64,000 nt of DNA from Phascolarctos cinereus (taxonomy: Eukaryota; Chordata; Mammalia; Diprotodontia; Phascolarctidae), in assembly GCF_002099425.1 (NCBI RefSeq), contig NW_018344252.1, forward strand, positions 2,232,001 to 2,296,000, read 5' to 3'. Position numbers and translations under genes: made by a program. Shown in pieces: positions 1 through 10,790 of this stretch. A model generated the notes under the pieces. It did not search any database. It saw nothing but the letters and a program-made list of their open reading frames with translations, and was not told where the DNA came from. Numbering within the stretch: position 1 is the first letter of the stretch; each line of letters begins with the position of its first letter.

Positions 1-930
1 GGATTAGTTCTAGAGAATGAACACAAAGGACAACCCACAGGCCCATCCACAGCACTGGTATTGATGTGGGTGGACTCCTGTGGAGGGCTCATGGGAAGAC
101 ATCCCACACAGGACGGGCAGGCATTGATGGGCTAGGACCTGCCTCACTGGGGAGAGAATGCACATTGGGAGGTCACAGACCCATCAGAGGACTGTAAGCA
201 GACTTCAGTCATCAACAATTCTGTCCATTTATGAAATAAAAATGGAGTTTAACTGGTCAGACTGTTACCATGATAAGCAGGGGCAATGTTTTTGTGTCTC
301 TCTAGCAACCAATCATGGCTCGTTGTTGGTCTTCAGTCAACAAATGATAAGCATGTATGAAACACCTACTATGTGTTAGGAACTTTGCTGGGAATACAAT
401 GATAAGAAGCACCTAGCCTCCGCCCTAATTCTGCACCCCTAAGCAGAGCCCATGGCTTCGTCTGTGTCGTCCTAGTTGGCTTCCACCTCCTTTCTTATCC
501 TCAGCATTCATCAGAAAAGATTTAGGAAATGAAAGGTCTTCTTGAATTCAGAGGCACATTTTTAATTACCTGCCAGCAGGGAAGGCTGAATGGTGACAAA
601 GAGCTGAATGATTGGACTCCAGCAGTGCAGTCAAAAGATCTAAGGGCATTCAATTTGGTTAATCCAGTGAGAATTAATGGTGAGTGTTGGACATCTGAAG
701 GTGGTTTTACAGGCAAATGGAGGCACAATTATTCATTTGAAGGTCAAAAGGAGCTCTGAAAAGGCACAAAAAATCTATTTGAAAAGGCTATCCAAGCAGG
801 ACAATAGTGTGTGGAAGGAACCCTTCCATATGCCTCTGGATACAGTCCTGTCAATCACTGGTGAAAATGAGGGAACAGCATATTGCTGCACCTGCCTCCA
901 TCTCAGGCAAGAGGAGAAAGCTCCCATTAC
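1..930. other. No gene; unclassified sequence with a short L2-like end
   Basis: Positions 355-430 (aacacctactatgtg and following) resemble the reverse complement of an L2 3' end. The remaining sequence contains only short open frames on both strands without family resemblance. Confidence 0.6.
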
Positions 931-1110
931 CCAGGGGTTCTTAGTCTGGGGTCTATGAACTTGGCTTTTTAATATTTTGAAAGCAGTGTTTCAATAGAAC
1001 TGGTTTCCTTTATAATCCTGTGTATTACTTTTTGCATGTTAAAATAGCGACCTAGGAAGACCTAGGAAGATGGGCTTCAGCAGACTGAATGCCAAAGGCA
1101 TCTATAGACA
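931..1110 (+). mobile_element. hAT-like MER element, nonautonomous
   Basis: It starts with caggggttctta and includes the internal block ttggctttttaatattttga, then cttcagcagactgaatgcca near the other end. Three other pieces of the same family are in the window (14840-14975, 21880-22035, 56570-56660). The far terminal repeat is degraded. The family is an old mammalian nonautonomous DNA transposon; the exact name needs a library search. Confidence 0.55.
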
Positions 1111-1185
1111 CAAATGAGCATGGGAGAGAGCTTTTTTTATGACAATCTGTGACAAGATCAATAAATCAACCTACGACCCACAAAG

Positions 1186-1336
1186 ATTTATTAAGGCGCC
1201 GGCCACTGTGTGAGGCGCTGATGTTACAGAGACAAGAGAAAAACCACCCCTGGCCTCAAGGAGTTTATGTTGTAATGGGAGAGCCAACATCTACATGCAA
1301 CATACCTGAAAAGGAAATAAAAGAGTAATGGGGGAG
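1186..1336 (-). mobile_element. L2 3' end, antisense
   Basis: The run from atttattaaggcgcc through ccactgtgtgaggcgctg and ctcaaggagtttatg is the reverse complement of the common L2 3' end. The L1 complex at 1337-3125 is inserted at its far side, and its target duplication copies L2 sequence. Confidence 0.6.
1319..1336 (+). repeat. 18-bp target-site duplication, left copy
   Basis: The sequence aaaagagtaatgggggag recurs exactly at 3126-3143. It begins with AAAA, as expected for cleavage by the L1 endonuclease. Confidence 0.8.
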
Positions 1337-2376
1337 GGGCAGACATCCAAGGGAACAGTGTGCTGTACAGGAACAGCAATATTGTTCTCAGATGAAGAAA
1401 TTAAAGCCATCTACAGTCGTATGGAAAAATGCTCTAAATCACTGTTGATTAGAGAAATGCCAATCAAAACAGCTCTGAGGTACCACATCCCACCTATCAG
1501 ATTGGCCACCATGACAAAACAGGAAAATGATCAATGTTGGAGAAGATGTGGGAAAATTGGAACACTAATGCATTGTTGGTGGAGTTGTGAAATGATCCAG
1601 CCATTTTGGAGAACAATTTAGAACTATGCACCCTTTGACCCAGCAATAGCACTTCTAGGGCTGTATCCCAAAGAGATCACACAAATGGGAAAAGGACCCA
1701 CATACACAAAAATATTTATAGCAGCTCTTTTTGTGGTGGCAAACAATTGGAAATTGAGAGGAGGCCCATCCATTGAGGAATGGCTGAAGAAGTTGTGGTA
1801 TATGAACATAATGGAATACTATTGTGCTATAAGAAATGATGAGCAGGCAGACTTCAGAAAAACCTGGAAAGACTTGTATGGACTGATGCTGAGTGAAGTG
1901 AGCAGAAGCAGGAGAACACTGTACACAGTAATAGGCATGTTACGTGATGACTAATATTGATAAACTTAACCCTTCTCAGCAACACAAGGATCTAAGACAT
2001 CCCCAAAGACCTCGTGATGGAAAATGACATCCACATCCAAAGAAAGAACTGTGGAGTTTGAACGCAGATTGAAGCAGACTACTTGCTATTTTTTTTTCTT
2101 CTGTTGAGTTTTGTTTCCTCTTTCTGGTGTTTTCTCCTATTGGTTCTAATTTTTACTTACAACACCACTAATGTGAAAATATGTTTAATAGGAATGCACA
2201 TGTATAGCCTATATCATATTGTGTGCCATCTTGGGGAGGGTGGTGGGGAGGAAGGGGGAAAAAAATTTTAAACTCAAAAGCATATTGTTGATAAATCAAA
2301 ATAAATTTTAAAAAAATAAATTAAAAAAACATATGGAAGTGATGGTTGATAAATCAAAATAAATTGTTTAAAAAAA
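1337..2376 (+). mobile_element. L1, 5'-truncated: ORF2 C terminus and 3' UTR
   Basis: The translation from about 1396 reads EEIKAIYSRMEKCSKSLLI, then KTALRYHIPPIRLA and GKIGTLMHCWWSCE. A second frame from 1685 reads GGPSIEEWLKKLWYMN and MEYYCAIRNDE. These are the Cys-rich C-terminal motifs of L1 ORF2 (family knowledge: HCWW, EEWIKKMWY and MEYYAAIKNDE in placental L1). A frame change lies between about 1620 and 1690. The 3' UTR has the marsupial block aaattttaaactcaaaagca, and the end of the tail (gttgataaatcaaaataaat) is present twice. It is one part of the insertion bounded by the 18-bp duplication. Confidence 0.9.
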
Positions 2377-2389
2377 GAATGACTTTGAG

Positions 2390-2544
2390 AGGCAGCTAGG
2401 TGGCACAGTGGATAGAGTACTGGCCTTGGAGTCAAGAGGACCTGAGTTCAAATCCAGTCTCAGACCAGACACTTGACACTTACTAGCTGTGTGACCCTGA
2501 GCAAGTCACTTAACCCCAATTGCCTGGCCAAAAAAAAAAAAAAG
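2390..2544 (+). mobile_element. WSINE1-like tRNA-derived SINE, first of a pair
   Basis: Full-length copy from ggcagctaggtggcacag through tgtgaccctgagcaagtcac to an A tail. It is flanked by gaatgactttgag at 2377-2389 and 2545-2557. Confidence 0.92.
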
Positions 2545-2557
2545 GAATGACTTTGAG

Positions 2558-2742
2558 CAGCAGCAGCTAGGTGGTGCATGGATAGAGCTGCAGCCTTGGA
2601 GTCAGGAGGACCTGAGTTCAAATCCAGCCTCAGACACTTGATGCTTATTAAATATGTGACCCTGGGCAAGTCACTTAACCCCTACTGCCTTGCCAAAAAG
2701 CAAAAAACCAAAAATAAATAATTTTTTAAAATGTGAAAAAAA
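2558..2742 (+). mobile_element. WSINE1-like SINE, second of a pair
   Basis: It starts cagcagctaggtggtgcatg and ends in an A-rich tail with interruptions (aaaaagcaaaaaaccaaaaa). It is flanked by gaatgactttgag (2545-2557) and gaatgactttaag (2743-2755). It shares its left target copy with the first SINE. Confidence 0.9.
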
Positions 2743-2755
2743 GAATGACTTTAAG

Positions 2756-3125
2756 CGACTAAGTCATTTTGTCTATTATAAATACCCAAATTCCCTACAA
2801 AGGACATACGAAAAAAGACATTATCTGCATCCAGAGACAGAACTGATACATAGAAATTTGTGTAGAATAATTTTACGCACACATACACACAAACATACTC
2901 ATTTGTGTCTAATGGTAGCCATCTCTAAGGTAGGGGTCAGAGGGAAGAAAAAAAGAAAAAAAAAGAAATTCACATGATAATTTTGTTGTATATTTGAAAG
3001 GAAGAGCAAGTTGTGCATAGTAGATTTGCAGTTTCATATGCAATCATCTTTTTTATTGTACTGTGTTATGGAAAATACTTGTTTTATTCCATAAATTAAA
3101 AATAAAATTTAATTTACAACAATTC
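2756..3125 (+). mobile_element. L1 3' UTR of a second type
   Basis: Blocks such as gcatccagagacagaactga, tggtagccatctctaaggta and gcagtttcatatgcaatcat are typical of another marsupial L1 3' UTR, ending in aaattaaaaataaaatttaa. It lies inside the same 18-bp target duplication as the L1 at 1337. Confidence 0.75.
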
Positions 3126-3143
3126 AAAAGAGTAATGGGGGAG
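3126..3143 (+). repeat. 18-bp target-site duplication, right copy
   Basis: Exact copy of 1319-1336. It directly follows an AT-rich L1-type tail (aaattaaaaataaaattta), which places the 3' end of the inserted L1 here. Confidence 0.8.
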
Positions 3144-3147
3144 AGAC

Positions 3148-3330
3148 ACACATTTATGTGTCACCTGCTAAATACCAGATGCTAGGCCAAGTGCTTTACA
3201 AATAGCATCTCATTCAATCCTCCCAATAATCCTGGGAGGGAGGTGATTATCCCCATTTTACAGATGAGGAATCTGAGGCAAACACTGGTTAAGTGACTTG
3301 ACCATCAGTTTGCTCAGTTGTTAGAACCTC
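3148..3330 (-). mobile_element. MIR, antisense
   Basis: Contains catctcattcaatcctccc, then ccattttacagatgaggaat and gttaagtgacttg, the reverse complement of MIR. Confidence 0.8.
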
Positions 3331-3639
3331 TCCATGTGCAGAGACGCTATCCTGAGCATTCTGCATGTGCTAGAGAGCCCTGTTACACAAGGTGATCTTG
3401 GGGAGGGGGGAGACTGGAAGCTGGGGGGAATCATGCAGAAAGTGGTTCTTGAGAATAAACTAGGAAACATTTCACAAAATAATTAAACATACAATAAAGC
3501 ACAGCTAATAATTCATTTTAAAACTAAGTCAATTAGCAGTCTGTAGGGATCCTTGTGTATTGATCAGTGGCCCCATTTCTCCTAAAGGTTGTCTCCATTG
3601 CTGGAAGAAATGAGGCATGTGAGGATGAAGACATACTCT

Positions 3640-3905
3640 CATTCTCTGAGGCAAAGTGGAGCCAGTAGAGCCAGGAAAACACTACACAATGACTACAACC
3701 ATGGAAAGGCCAGGACGACCACCACACCAAACAGGCAGAAATGAGAATGAGCCTGGCCCCAAGGAAGAGATGAAAGAAGACACCTTCTCCTCCTTGGTAG
3801 GGGTGAGCAGGGTCCTGGGGGTGGAAGAAGCAAATGATGCCAGATGTTCTCAGTGGGCTGAGTGGTTTTACAGAGAATTCTTTTTCTCTTCTTCTCCTTC
3901 TTCTC
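3640..3905 (+). mobile_element. L1 3' fragment, old
   Basis: Matches by eye to a marsupial L1 3' end: gagccaggaaaacactacac, aatgactacaaccatgga, ggccccaaggaagagatga and a pyrimidine run near the end. No intact frame remains. Confidence 0.6.
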
Positions 3906-4093
3906 TTTTCTTACTAACTGTCACCCTGGGCAAGTCACTTTACCTCTGTCTGCCTCAGTCTCCTCAAGTATAAGTGGGGATAATAATTGTAGCTATTCCG
4001 GGAGGTTGCTATGAGGATCAAATGTAATAATCTTTGTAAAGTAGTAGGACTGGGCCGGGCCCACAGGAAATATTTAATAAATTATTATTCCTG
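3906..4093 (+). mobile_element. MIR
   Basis: Includes accctgggcaagtcacttta, tgcctcagtctcctcaagta and aaatatttaataaattatta, the core and 3' end of a MIR. Confidence 0.85.
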
Positions 4094-4329
4094 TCAGACC
4101 ACAGACACTCCTCTTATGTTCTCTCAGGACAGACATGAGCCTGTTTTCCCAATCTCTGTTTCTTACCAGGTTTCTCTGTTCCATTATTGCTGTTATTAAT
4201 TATCCATTAATATATCCATTACAAAAGCCAGTTTCTGTATGATAAAGTGGTTAGCCAGTGTAATATTCATCTACGTGTTTCATTATTCAAATGGAGCTGA
4301 GAAAGAGGCAATAGGTGGTGAAGCACTTA

Positions 4330-4680
4330 AGAGACAGAAAAAGACAGAGATGGAGATGGAGACAGAGACAGAGATGGACACACAGAGAGACATACATACA
4401 GAGACAGAGATGGAGGTGGAGAGAGAGAGAGAGACAGAGATAGAGACAGAGACAGAGACAGACAGGAGACAGAGATGGAGATGGAAACAGAGAGACAGAA
4501 ATGGAGATGGAGAGAGACAGATGGAAATAGAGACAAAGAGACAGAGAGACAGAGATGGAGATGGAAATAGAGACAAAGAGAGACAGAGATGGAAACAGAG
4601 ACAAAGAGACAGAAAGACATTCATATAAAAAGAAAGAAACAGAGGCAGAAATGGAGAGATGGACAGAGAAACAGGGATAG
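4330..4680 (+). repeat. Purine-rich (gacaga/gatgga) simple repeat
   Basis: About 350 bases made almost only of gagaca, gatgga and gacaga units. It opens long frames on both strands (for example 4239-4628 plus and 4283-4801 minus) with low-complexity translations that are not genes. Confidence 0.95.
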
Positions 4681-5039
4681 AGATTTGCACTGCCAGGACC
4701 TTTCCTGTCATGTGGGGCTTAGAGTTAAACAAAGTAAAATTATTGATTTGCATTGTTATAACTCCCAGAGCAGTAGAGAGACACACACAAGCTTGAGACA
4801 CTGATCAAAGAACTTCTCTTGGCTTCCCCCCTGTGACCCACAGTCATCATCCAAACAGGCTCTATCCTTAAGCAAGCCCACTGACTGGCTGCTCTGGCGG
4901 CTCTGGCTGCTCCAAGGAATCATGGGCAAAGGTCGTGGTCTCGACATCATTTTTTAGCACAGTCCAAAGTATTAGCCCCAGGTTAACCATTATGAAGTGG
5001 GTCTAAACACGTCTTCAGAAACAATCATCTGTAAGATGG

Positions 5040-5200
5040 TGGTACTGTAATGCATTGTTTCTATCTTTTGATGCAGCATTCCTATTAATGAACCTAGACC
5101 CCAAAGAGGAGAAAGATGTCAAAATAAAGACATCATGTTTGCCAAAATATTCCCAGCAGCACTTTTTTTTAGCAGCAAAAACCTAGGGCAAATGGAGGAA
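5040..5200 (+). mobile_element. Very old L1 ORF2 fragment
   Basis: The run ctagaccccaaagaggagaa to ttcccagcagcacttttttt parallels the L1 ORF2 C-terminal region seen at 1640-1740 (tatcccaaagagatcac, ttatagcagctctttttgtg). It is much more diverged. Confidence 0.5.
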
Positions 5201-5324
5201 AGCGAAGATGTGTGCACAACAATTCACAAAGGGCACCACAAGGAATGAAAAAGATAAAAAATTCAGAGAAGTATTGAAAGAATTTTATGAATTGATGCAG
5301 CAGGGGAAACAAATTAAGCAGAGC

Positions 5325-5435
5325 CTACCTAACTTTAAAGTGGGAATAACACATACCTACCTCACAGGTTTTCTACAACACAATGCCTGGAATATTGTAG
5401 GTGCTATATAAATACTAGCAATGTTATTATTGCTT
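5325..5435 (+). mobile_element. MIR, 3' part
   Basis: tacctacctcacaggttttc followed by gtaggtgctatataaatac matches the MIR 3' half. Confidence 0.65.
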
Positions 5436-6419
5436 CTACTACTACAAGATGAGGGAAGTGAATATAACATTAAATAGCAACAAAATTCAACAAACAGAAA
5501 ATATACACGCTTGTATCCAGCTTACTAAAGTAAAAATTCCCTCCCTCCCTTTTTGTTAGGAAATGGTAAACCACAAGGGTGAGAATTCACTTACGCCATC
5601 AATCACCATCACCATACTGGACAGCTTTTCTTGACAGCTTTTTTATGAGAAGGCACAAGGAAGACATGTGTTTCCTGGGAAGTGACGGAGGGAGTGACAA
5701 AACTAAATACCAGTTCAATCCTGATGATGTAGTGTGGGATAGCTCATAGAGCATGGGTGGGGAGCCTCTTCTGGTTGGCTGTAAAGGACATGAGTGACTG
5801 ACCAGCACCTCCTATCTGGGTGCTGACTGTTGGGTCCCCATGGTGGGTGGCTAACCGAGGAAAGTGACCTGAGTCACATGTGGGAAAGGTGTGACCTCCA
5901 ACCACAGATGATAATAGTAATTAATCATTACAAAAAGATCAACGTAGACAACAGAATCTCTATTTCCTCCCAACTCTAAATTACGTGGTCCAACATTTGT
6001 GGGCTGATCTAGGAAGCTGACAATCATTTTTTATAATATTTAAGTATATAATATTATAAATATTACATATCATATGATATAAATATCAAATAACATACAA
6101 ACTAACATTTTTGTAAAAGGGAAAGTACATTGTGAGTCACACTCAACCAATTTGTAAAAGAGCTGTTGGAACACAATCAATACATATTTGTTGGGAGTTG
6201 CCTTTAGAAGTAAGTGGGCATAGAAGTCAAAGAGAAAAGTAAGACAGCTTTGAGCAGAGTTTGGCCTGTGAAGGGTATCTTTGACCCTTCCTTTTATCCC
6301 CTTTATTTTTCTTTGCCCACCATTTTTCTTAGGCACCTTTATTCATTATTAACACCAACAGCATGAATGAGGAGCCAGCTAAAGGTCTAAACAGCTTCGA
6401 GTTTGTATGTAATCTTTTT
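5436..6419. other. No gene; unique AT-rich sequence
   Basis: No exon or repeat recognised. A strongly AT-rich stretch with short inverted repeats (ataatattataaatatt and similar) lies at 6028-6095. Confidence 0.5.
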
Positions 6420-6960
6420 ATCTACAGTCATTAATGATTTAGTTTCTTATTAACTTGTGCTAAAGAATTTAAATGAAGCACTCAGGATTATGAAATCATA
6501 ATGGAATAAAGTCATTTTGACAACAGAGAAAGTGTGTTCTTTTATTAGGTTTCTGGAGAAACAGGTTTTATTGGGCAGAGGAAATGTGTTGGGCAAGGTG
6601 GCAACGGGCATGCAATGAGACCCATTGAGAAACGTGCTCTTCCTAATCTCCAGTAGGAGCAGCAATGCGCTCTTATTTTAATCACATGTTGATAAGCTGA
6701 TTGATGTGCCTGTTAAAATGAAGCCAGTGTAAACACCCTGGAAATATTCATTGTTATTTATGCCTTTATGCTGCCTAGAGTTTGCCATCAATTTTATTGG
6801 AAGCTGGCATAAGGGAAATTTACATTCATAGTCAAATAAAATTCTTCAGTTCTCATTCTTCAATATAAACATTCACATCTCCAATTACAAATGTTTCATT
6901 TTATTTTGGAGATCACAGTCGTAACTTGAACAGGGAGGGGTGAATCTTCATCACAGGCTA
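6420..6960. promoter_or_regulatory. Candidate conserved noncoding element
   Basis: A repeat-free AT-rich block with many homeodomain-type cores (cattaatgattta, tgttaaaatga, ccaattacaaatg) and few CpGs. Such composition is common in conserved developmental enhancers. Conservation itself cannot be seen from one sequence. Confidence 0.3.
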
Positions 6961-6975
6961 TGGGTTTATCCTTAG

Positions 6976-7608
6976 CTAGTGTCCTCATCTAACGCCTCAG
7001 TAGGCTCTAGAGATGACCCTGGGAGCTCCGGTCATAGGCAGAGCAGCACTGGCTTTGGCAGCTCTATCCATCTGGAAGACTCCAAGTATGGCCTGATGAC
7101 TGACTGTGCATCTGAAGACCAGACTCATCATCAACCTTGGCTGCACTTTGCCGTTACTGTCCTGCCTGAGGTCACTTTGGTTTCTTGTCCGAATCCTTTC
7201 TTTTCCCTTCCAAGAGAAGTGACTCTGCCTCCTAGGTCACCTCCCAGCAGACCTGCCTTGCTCATCTGCAATGGAGCAACGCTCCTGAGCCGTTCCTCAG
7301 AAGACATCCTGTGATCTTGGGCTTCTGCTTCCTGTTTCAGCAGCGTAGACTCCCTGTTCACTGAATCTTCTTCCAATTACTGCCTGATGGATGATGCCTG
7401 CTCTGAGCATCTGGAGGGCTTTCCTCTAGTTCATGAAGCCGCAGCTATATCAATAGCAAGGCATGATGCACATCTTCATGAGGACTTGAATGATCCTGGC
7501 CTAGTCCATCCATTAACGTGTTCCAGTGACATTGCACCCCTGACCACATCCCTCTGTAGCAGCTCCTCCAACCTTGGCCCAAAGTCACAGGCTTTTGCTT
7601 CCTCCTGA
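6976..7608 (+). pseudogene. Possible protein-coding remnant, unidentified
   Basis: One frame stays open from 6976 to 7608 except for a single TGA at 7312-7314. It is about 210 codons long and rich in serine and proline (for example GSSGHRQSSTGFGSSIH, SSVDSLFTESSSNYCLMDD, DLNDPGLVHPLTCSSD). There is no repeat match, no intron-like signal and no clear poly-A tail. It could be a processed copy of a Ser-rich protein or a chance open stretch. I do not recognise the family. Confidence 0.25.
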
Positions 7609-7922
7609 AGGGAGGGGTTTAGGAAAGCCATTTAGACCTCTTTGGCATTCTGTTACCACACTGGCTCTCCAGCACTTACAAGTACTGAAATGCTATAATA
7701 TCAGAGCATTATCTTTTCAGTGTATGAAGGACATCCTAAGCAAGACCCCTGAGAATCTCCAATAATTGACCCCCACACACCCATTTCTCTGCTCCAGCCC
7801 CTGCCACCTCTGAATCACATCAGTCCCAGCCAGGACTTCAAGGGTTCCTTTATTAGGTGAATAGGGTTTCTCCCATATAAAGAATTATAGTTTTCTGTAT
7901 TAAATTCCCTACATCACAGCTG

Positions 7923-8130
7923 GTGAAAGGCTAGTGGCCTGGAATCAGGAAGACCTGAGTTCAAATCCAGATTTAGACTCAGGGCAATTCATTTAACCTG
8001 TTATTGCCTCAGTTTCCTCAACTGTAAAATGGGGATAATAATAGCACCTACCTGAGTGGGTTCCTGTGAGGATCAAAATGAGTTACAATTTATAAAAAGC
8101 ACTTAGCCCTGTTTCTGGTTCCTAGCTGGT
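7923..8130 (+). mobile_element. MIR-type SINE
   Basis: Contains aggaagacctgagttcaaat, tgcctcagtttcctcaactg and aaaatggggataataatagc in order. Confidence 0.85.
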
Positions 8131-8947
8131 TCGATGTACATGTTTAATCCCTTTCTTCCTTCTTTGCTCTGTCCTCAAGCAGGGTGTTGACCTCTGTAGC
8201 ACCTGGGGTTGGTGCTATCCTCACACCAAGACCTTCTAGAGGGGACATCTGAGTTACAATAGGGGATGCTCATCAGTTTGTCTTCAACCACATGCCAGGA
8301 AGGCCTCAAACTTTCTTGCTAATTTCCAGTCCTTGCATCAAGTCCCACAGAGTTTCATTAACAGTTCTTCCTTTGGGATGCTAGAAGGTATCATGGTTTC
8401 AGGGGTGTAGGTCTATAATAGCCCCATTCACTGTCTCCACATTCCTTAGCCCATAGCTTACACCCCCCCCCCACAAATACACACAGTATATTCTCAAAGC
8501 TGCGCACAGTAGTGCTGTCAGCACAGTCAGGCCAAGCCAGGAGGGAGTCCTTGGGGTGGATCTGTCCTTCAGACAGAGCATCAAGTCGATGACACCTGCC
8601 CGGCCATGCCAGCAACGAAACCCAGAGCCGGTTTGCAATTGGCCGATGTGTTTAGTTCAATGACACTGACAAATAAAATCCTTGATTCACTGTCCGTGGC
8701 AGAAGTGATATTTCACTGCAACCGCCTTTTAAACAATCAGAAAATGCTCCAATCCTAGTCTGAGCCCCCCACTGGATACCTGCTGCCAATACGGAGGTAC
8801 TGCATGGGCACCTGCAGCGTAGCACCTGGGCCCCTCTCCCCTTCCCCAGGGGGCTCCCAGAATAGCTCCATTATCTGGGAGTCCACGGCCACTAAGGCCC
8901 CCACCGATGCTTTTGCTTCTTTCCTCCAATCAGGAGAAGTACATTGT
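8131..8947. other. No gene; unique sequence
   Basis: No repeat or exon recognised; only short open frames on both strands. Confidence 0.5.
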
Positions 8948-9186
8948 GTTGTGGTTGTTCAGTTGTTTCAGTCAACTCTTTGTGACTCCTTGTGGGGTTT
9001 TCTTGGCAAAGACCTTGGAGGGGTTTGCCATTTCCTTCTCCAGCTCATTTTACAAATGAGGAAACTAAGGCAACAGGGTGAAGTCACTTGCCCAGGGTCA
9101 CACAGGTAAGTTTCTGAGGCTGGATTTGAACTCAGGTTTTCCACACTCCAGGCCCAGGGCTCTACAGCTAGCCACCTAGCTGCCCC
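8948..9186 (-). mobile_element. MAR1-type CORE-SINE, antisense
   Basis: Runs from gttgttcagttgtttcagtc through tttgccatttccttctccag to ctagccacctagctgcccc. Read on the minus strand it has the tRNA-related head, MIR-like core and an RTE-type tail ending in ctgaacaac. Confidence 0.9.
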
Positions 9187-9394
9187 AAGATGCTATTAGT
9201 TCAAGGCTAATAGTATAGTAAGGAAAACCAAAATAAGGCAAAATCCATTTGCCATCAGTGCGGCGACAAGGCATGCATGGTGCTCACACATGAGGGGAAC
9301 GCCTAGAGAGAACACATGTGGCCAGGGCTCATAAACAGAAGGGCAGCTCACTCCCAAGACCTCAGACAGCTGCAGCTAATGTTAACTGCTCAGT

Positions 9395-9500
9395 GAGCAT
9401 TTATTGAGCACCTCCCCTCTGCCAGGCACTTTGTAAGCACTGGGCATACAAAGAAAGTGATAACAGACAAATAACTGTGTGAACAAGCTATAGACAGGAT
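9395..9500 (-). mobile_element. L2 3' end, antisense
   Basis: gcatttattgagcacctccc then ctgccaggcactttgtaagc is the reverse complement of the L2 tail. Confidence 0.75.
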
Positions 9501-10470
9501 GGATAGAAAATAATGAAGCAGGAAGGCCCTGCTCCTTTCTGCACAGCCATGTTCCTCCTCCAGTCCCTGCTGGTGTCACAGCTCCGAGCTTCTAGGCTCC
9601 TCTCTTCAGAACGACACGAGCCACTCTGCTTGGGCCGACTCCCAAGTGAAGGATGTGGACAAGAAAAAGGTTTCCCGCTACTACTCCTTTGCTACAGTCT
9701 ACTCATCCACTGACATCCTTTCTCATCCCAAAGGATGGGAAGTCTTTCCACCAGCATCATTCAGCACCAGGGTTCAGGAATAATGATCAGACAGTAACCT
9801 TCCTTGGAATGCCTCTAGGACCAGGACATAAACTGAGAAGATCATAGCAAGAATTCCTCAATGTGCATCATGCCTACATTTTAGAACTATGTATCCAGAC
9901 GGCTTTTGGAAGCCACGTCTCCCACTGAAGCCCTGTAGAATGCCTGTGCGGCTGACCAGACCTGCTCTATGAGAGGCTGGCCATGGAGCTCTGGGAGGCT
10001 GAGAGGCAGCCAAGGCAGGATGGAGCAATGAAGGAGAAAGTGGACGAATGACTTCATTCTATTCTAGATAACTACTCATTATGAACTACTTTGTCCAACA
10101 TCGTCTCCACTTCAGCCCCTAGTGTGATGGTGGACCAGCCGTGTGTGTCTATGCCAAGCCATAAGCCCAAGATGAGCCACATATCTGTTGTCTGAAGCTC
10201 AGCCCAGCCAAGAACGGATAGGGCAGACCACCCAGGCTTGGATCCTAGAAACAGGAAGACTGTCTAGATGTGTGGAGGCTCCTAGGGGAGAGAAGGGGCA
10301 TCCAGTGGATTTCTGAACCATGCAAACACAGACAACACTAAAGAGACAAACCACTGAAGGCTTAAAGGGACCTGACAGATACTTTTCTATTCCAAACTCC
10401 TCACTTTAACCCTGAGAAAACTGAAGTCCAGAGAAGGTGAGTCGTTTGTCCAAGATTACCTTAATGCTAG
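9501..10470. other. No gene; mostly unique sequence
   Basis: A MIR-like tract (ctgagaaaactgaagtccag) lies near 10410-10460. Otherwise nothing recognised. Confidence 0.5.
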
Positions 10471-10790
10471 GATTTAGTATTTATTGAGCACTGAACGAGT
10501 GCCAGGCAGGCACTGTGCTAAATGCTGGGCATGCAAAGAAAGCCAAACCCAGACCAAACCGTCCCTGTCCTCTAGGAGCTGAGGGGCCAAGGGGAGAAAC
10601 CAACATGCCAATAACTCTATACAAATGAGAGAGAGAGCACAAGGTGGGGGTGATGTCAGAGGAAGGAAGGAAGGCACTAAGATTGAGGGCTGGCAGAGGC
10701 TTCTTGCAGTCACTGGAGCTGAGCTTTCCAGGAGGCCAGGAGGTGGTGGTGAGGTGAGGAGGGGGTCTTCTAACTCTGAATCTCCTCCCC
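10471..10790 (-). mobile_element. L2 fragment, antisense
   Basis: agtatttattgagcactgaa, caggcactgtgctaaatgct and ctctaggagctgaggggcca mark an antisense L2 3' region. Two overlapping minus-strand frames here (about 117 and 129 codons) are by-products. Confidence 0.7.

Noticed and set aside
4283-4801. 172-codon minus-strand frame rich in Ser, Leu and Val.
   Set aside because: It is a translation of the gacaga/gatgga simple repeat.
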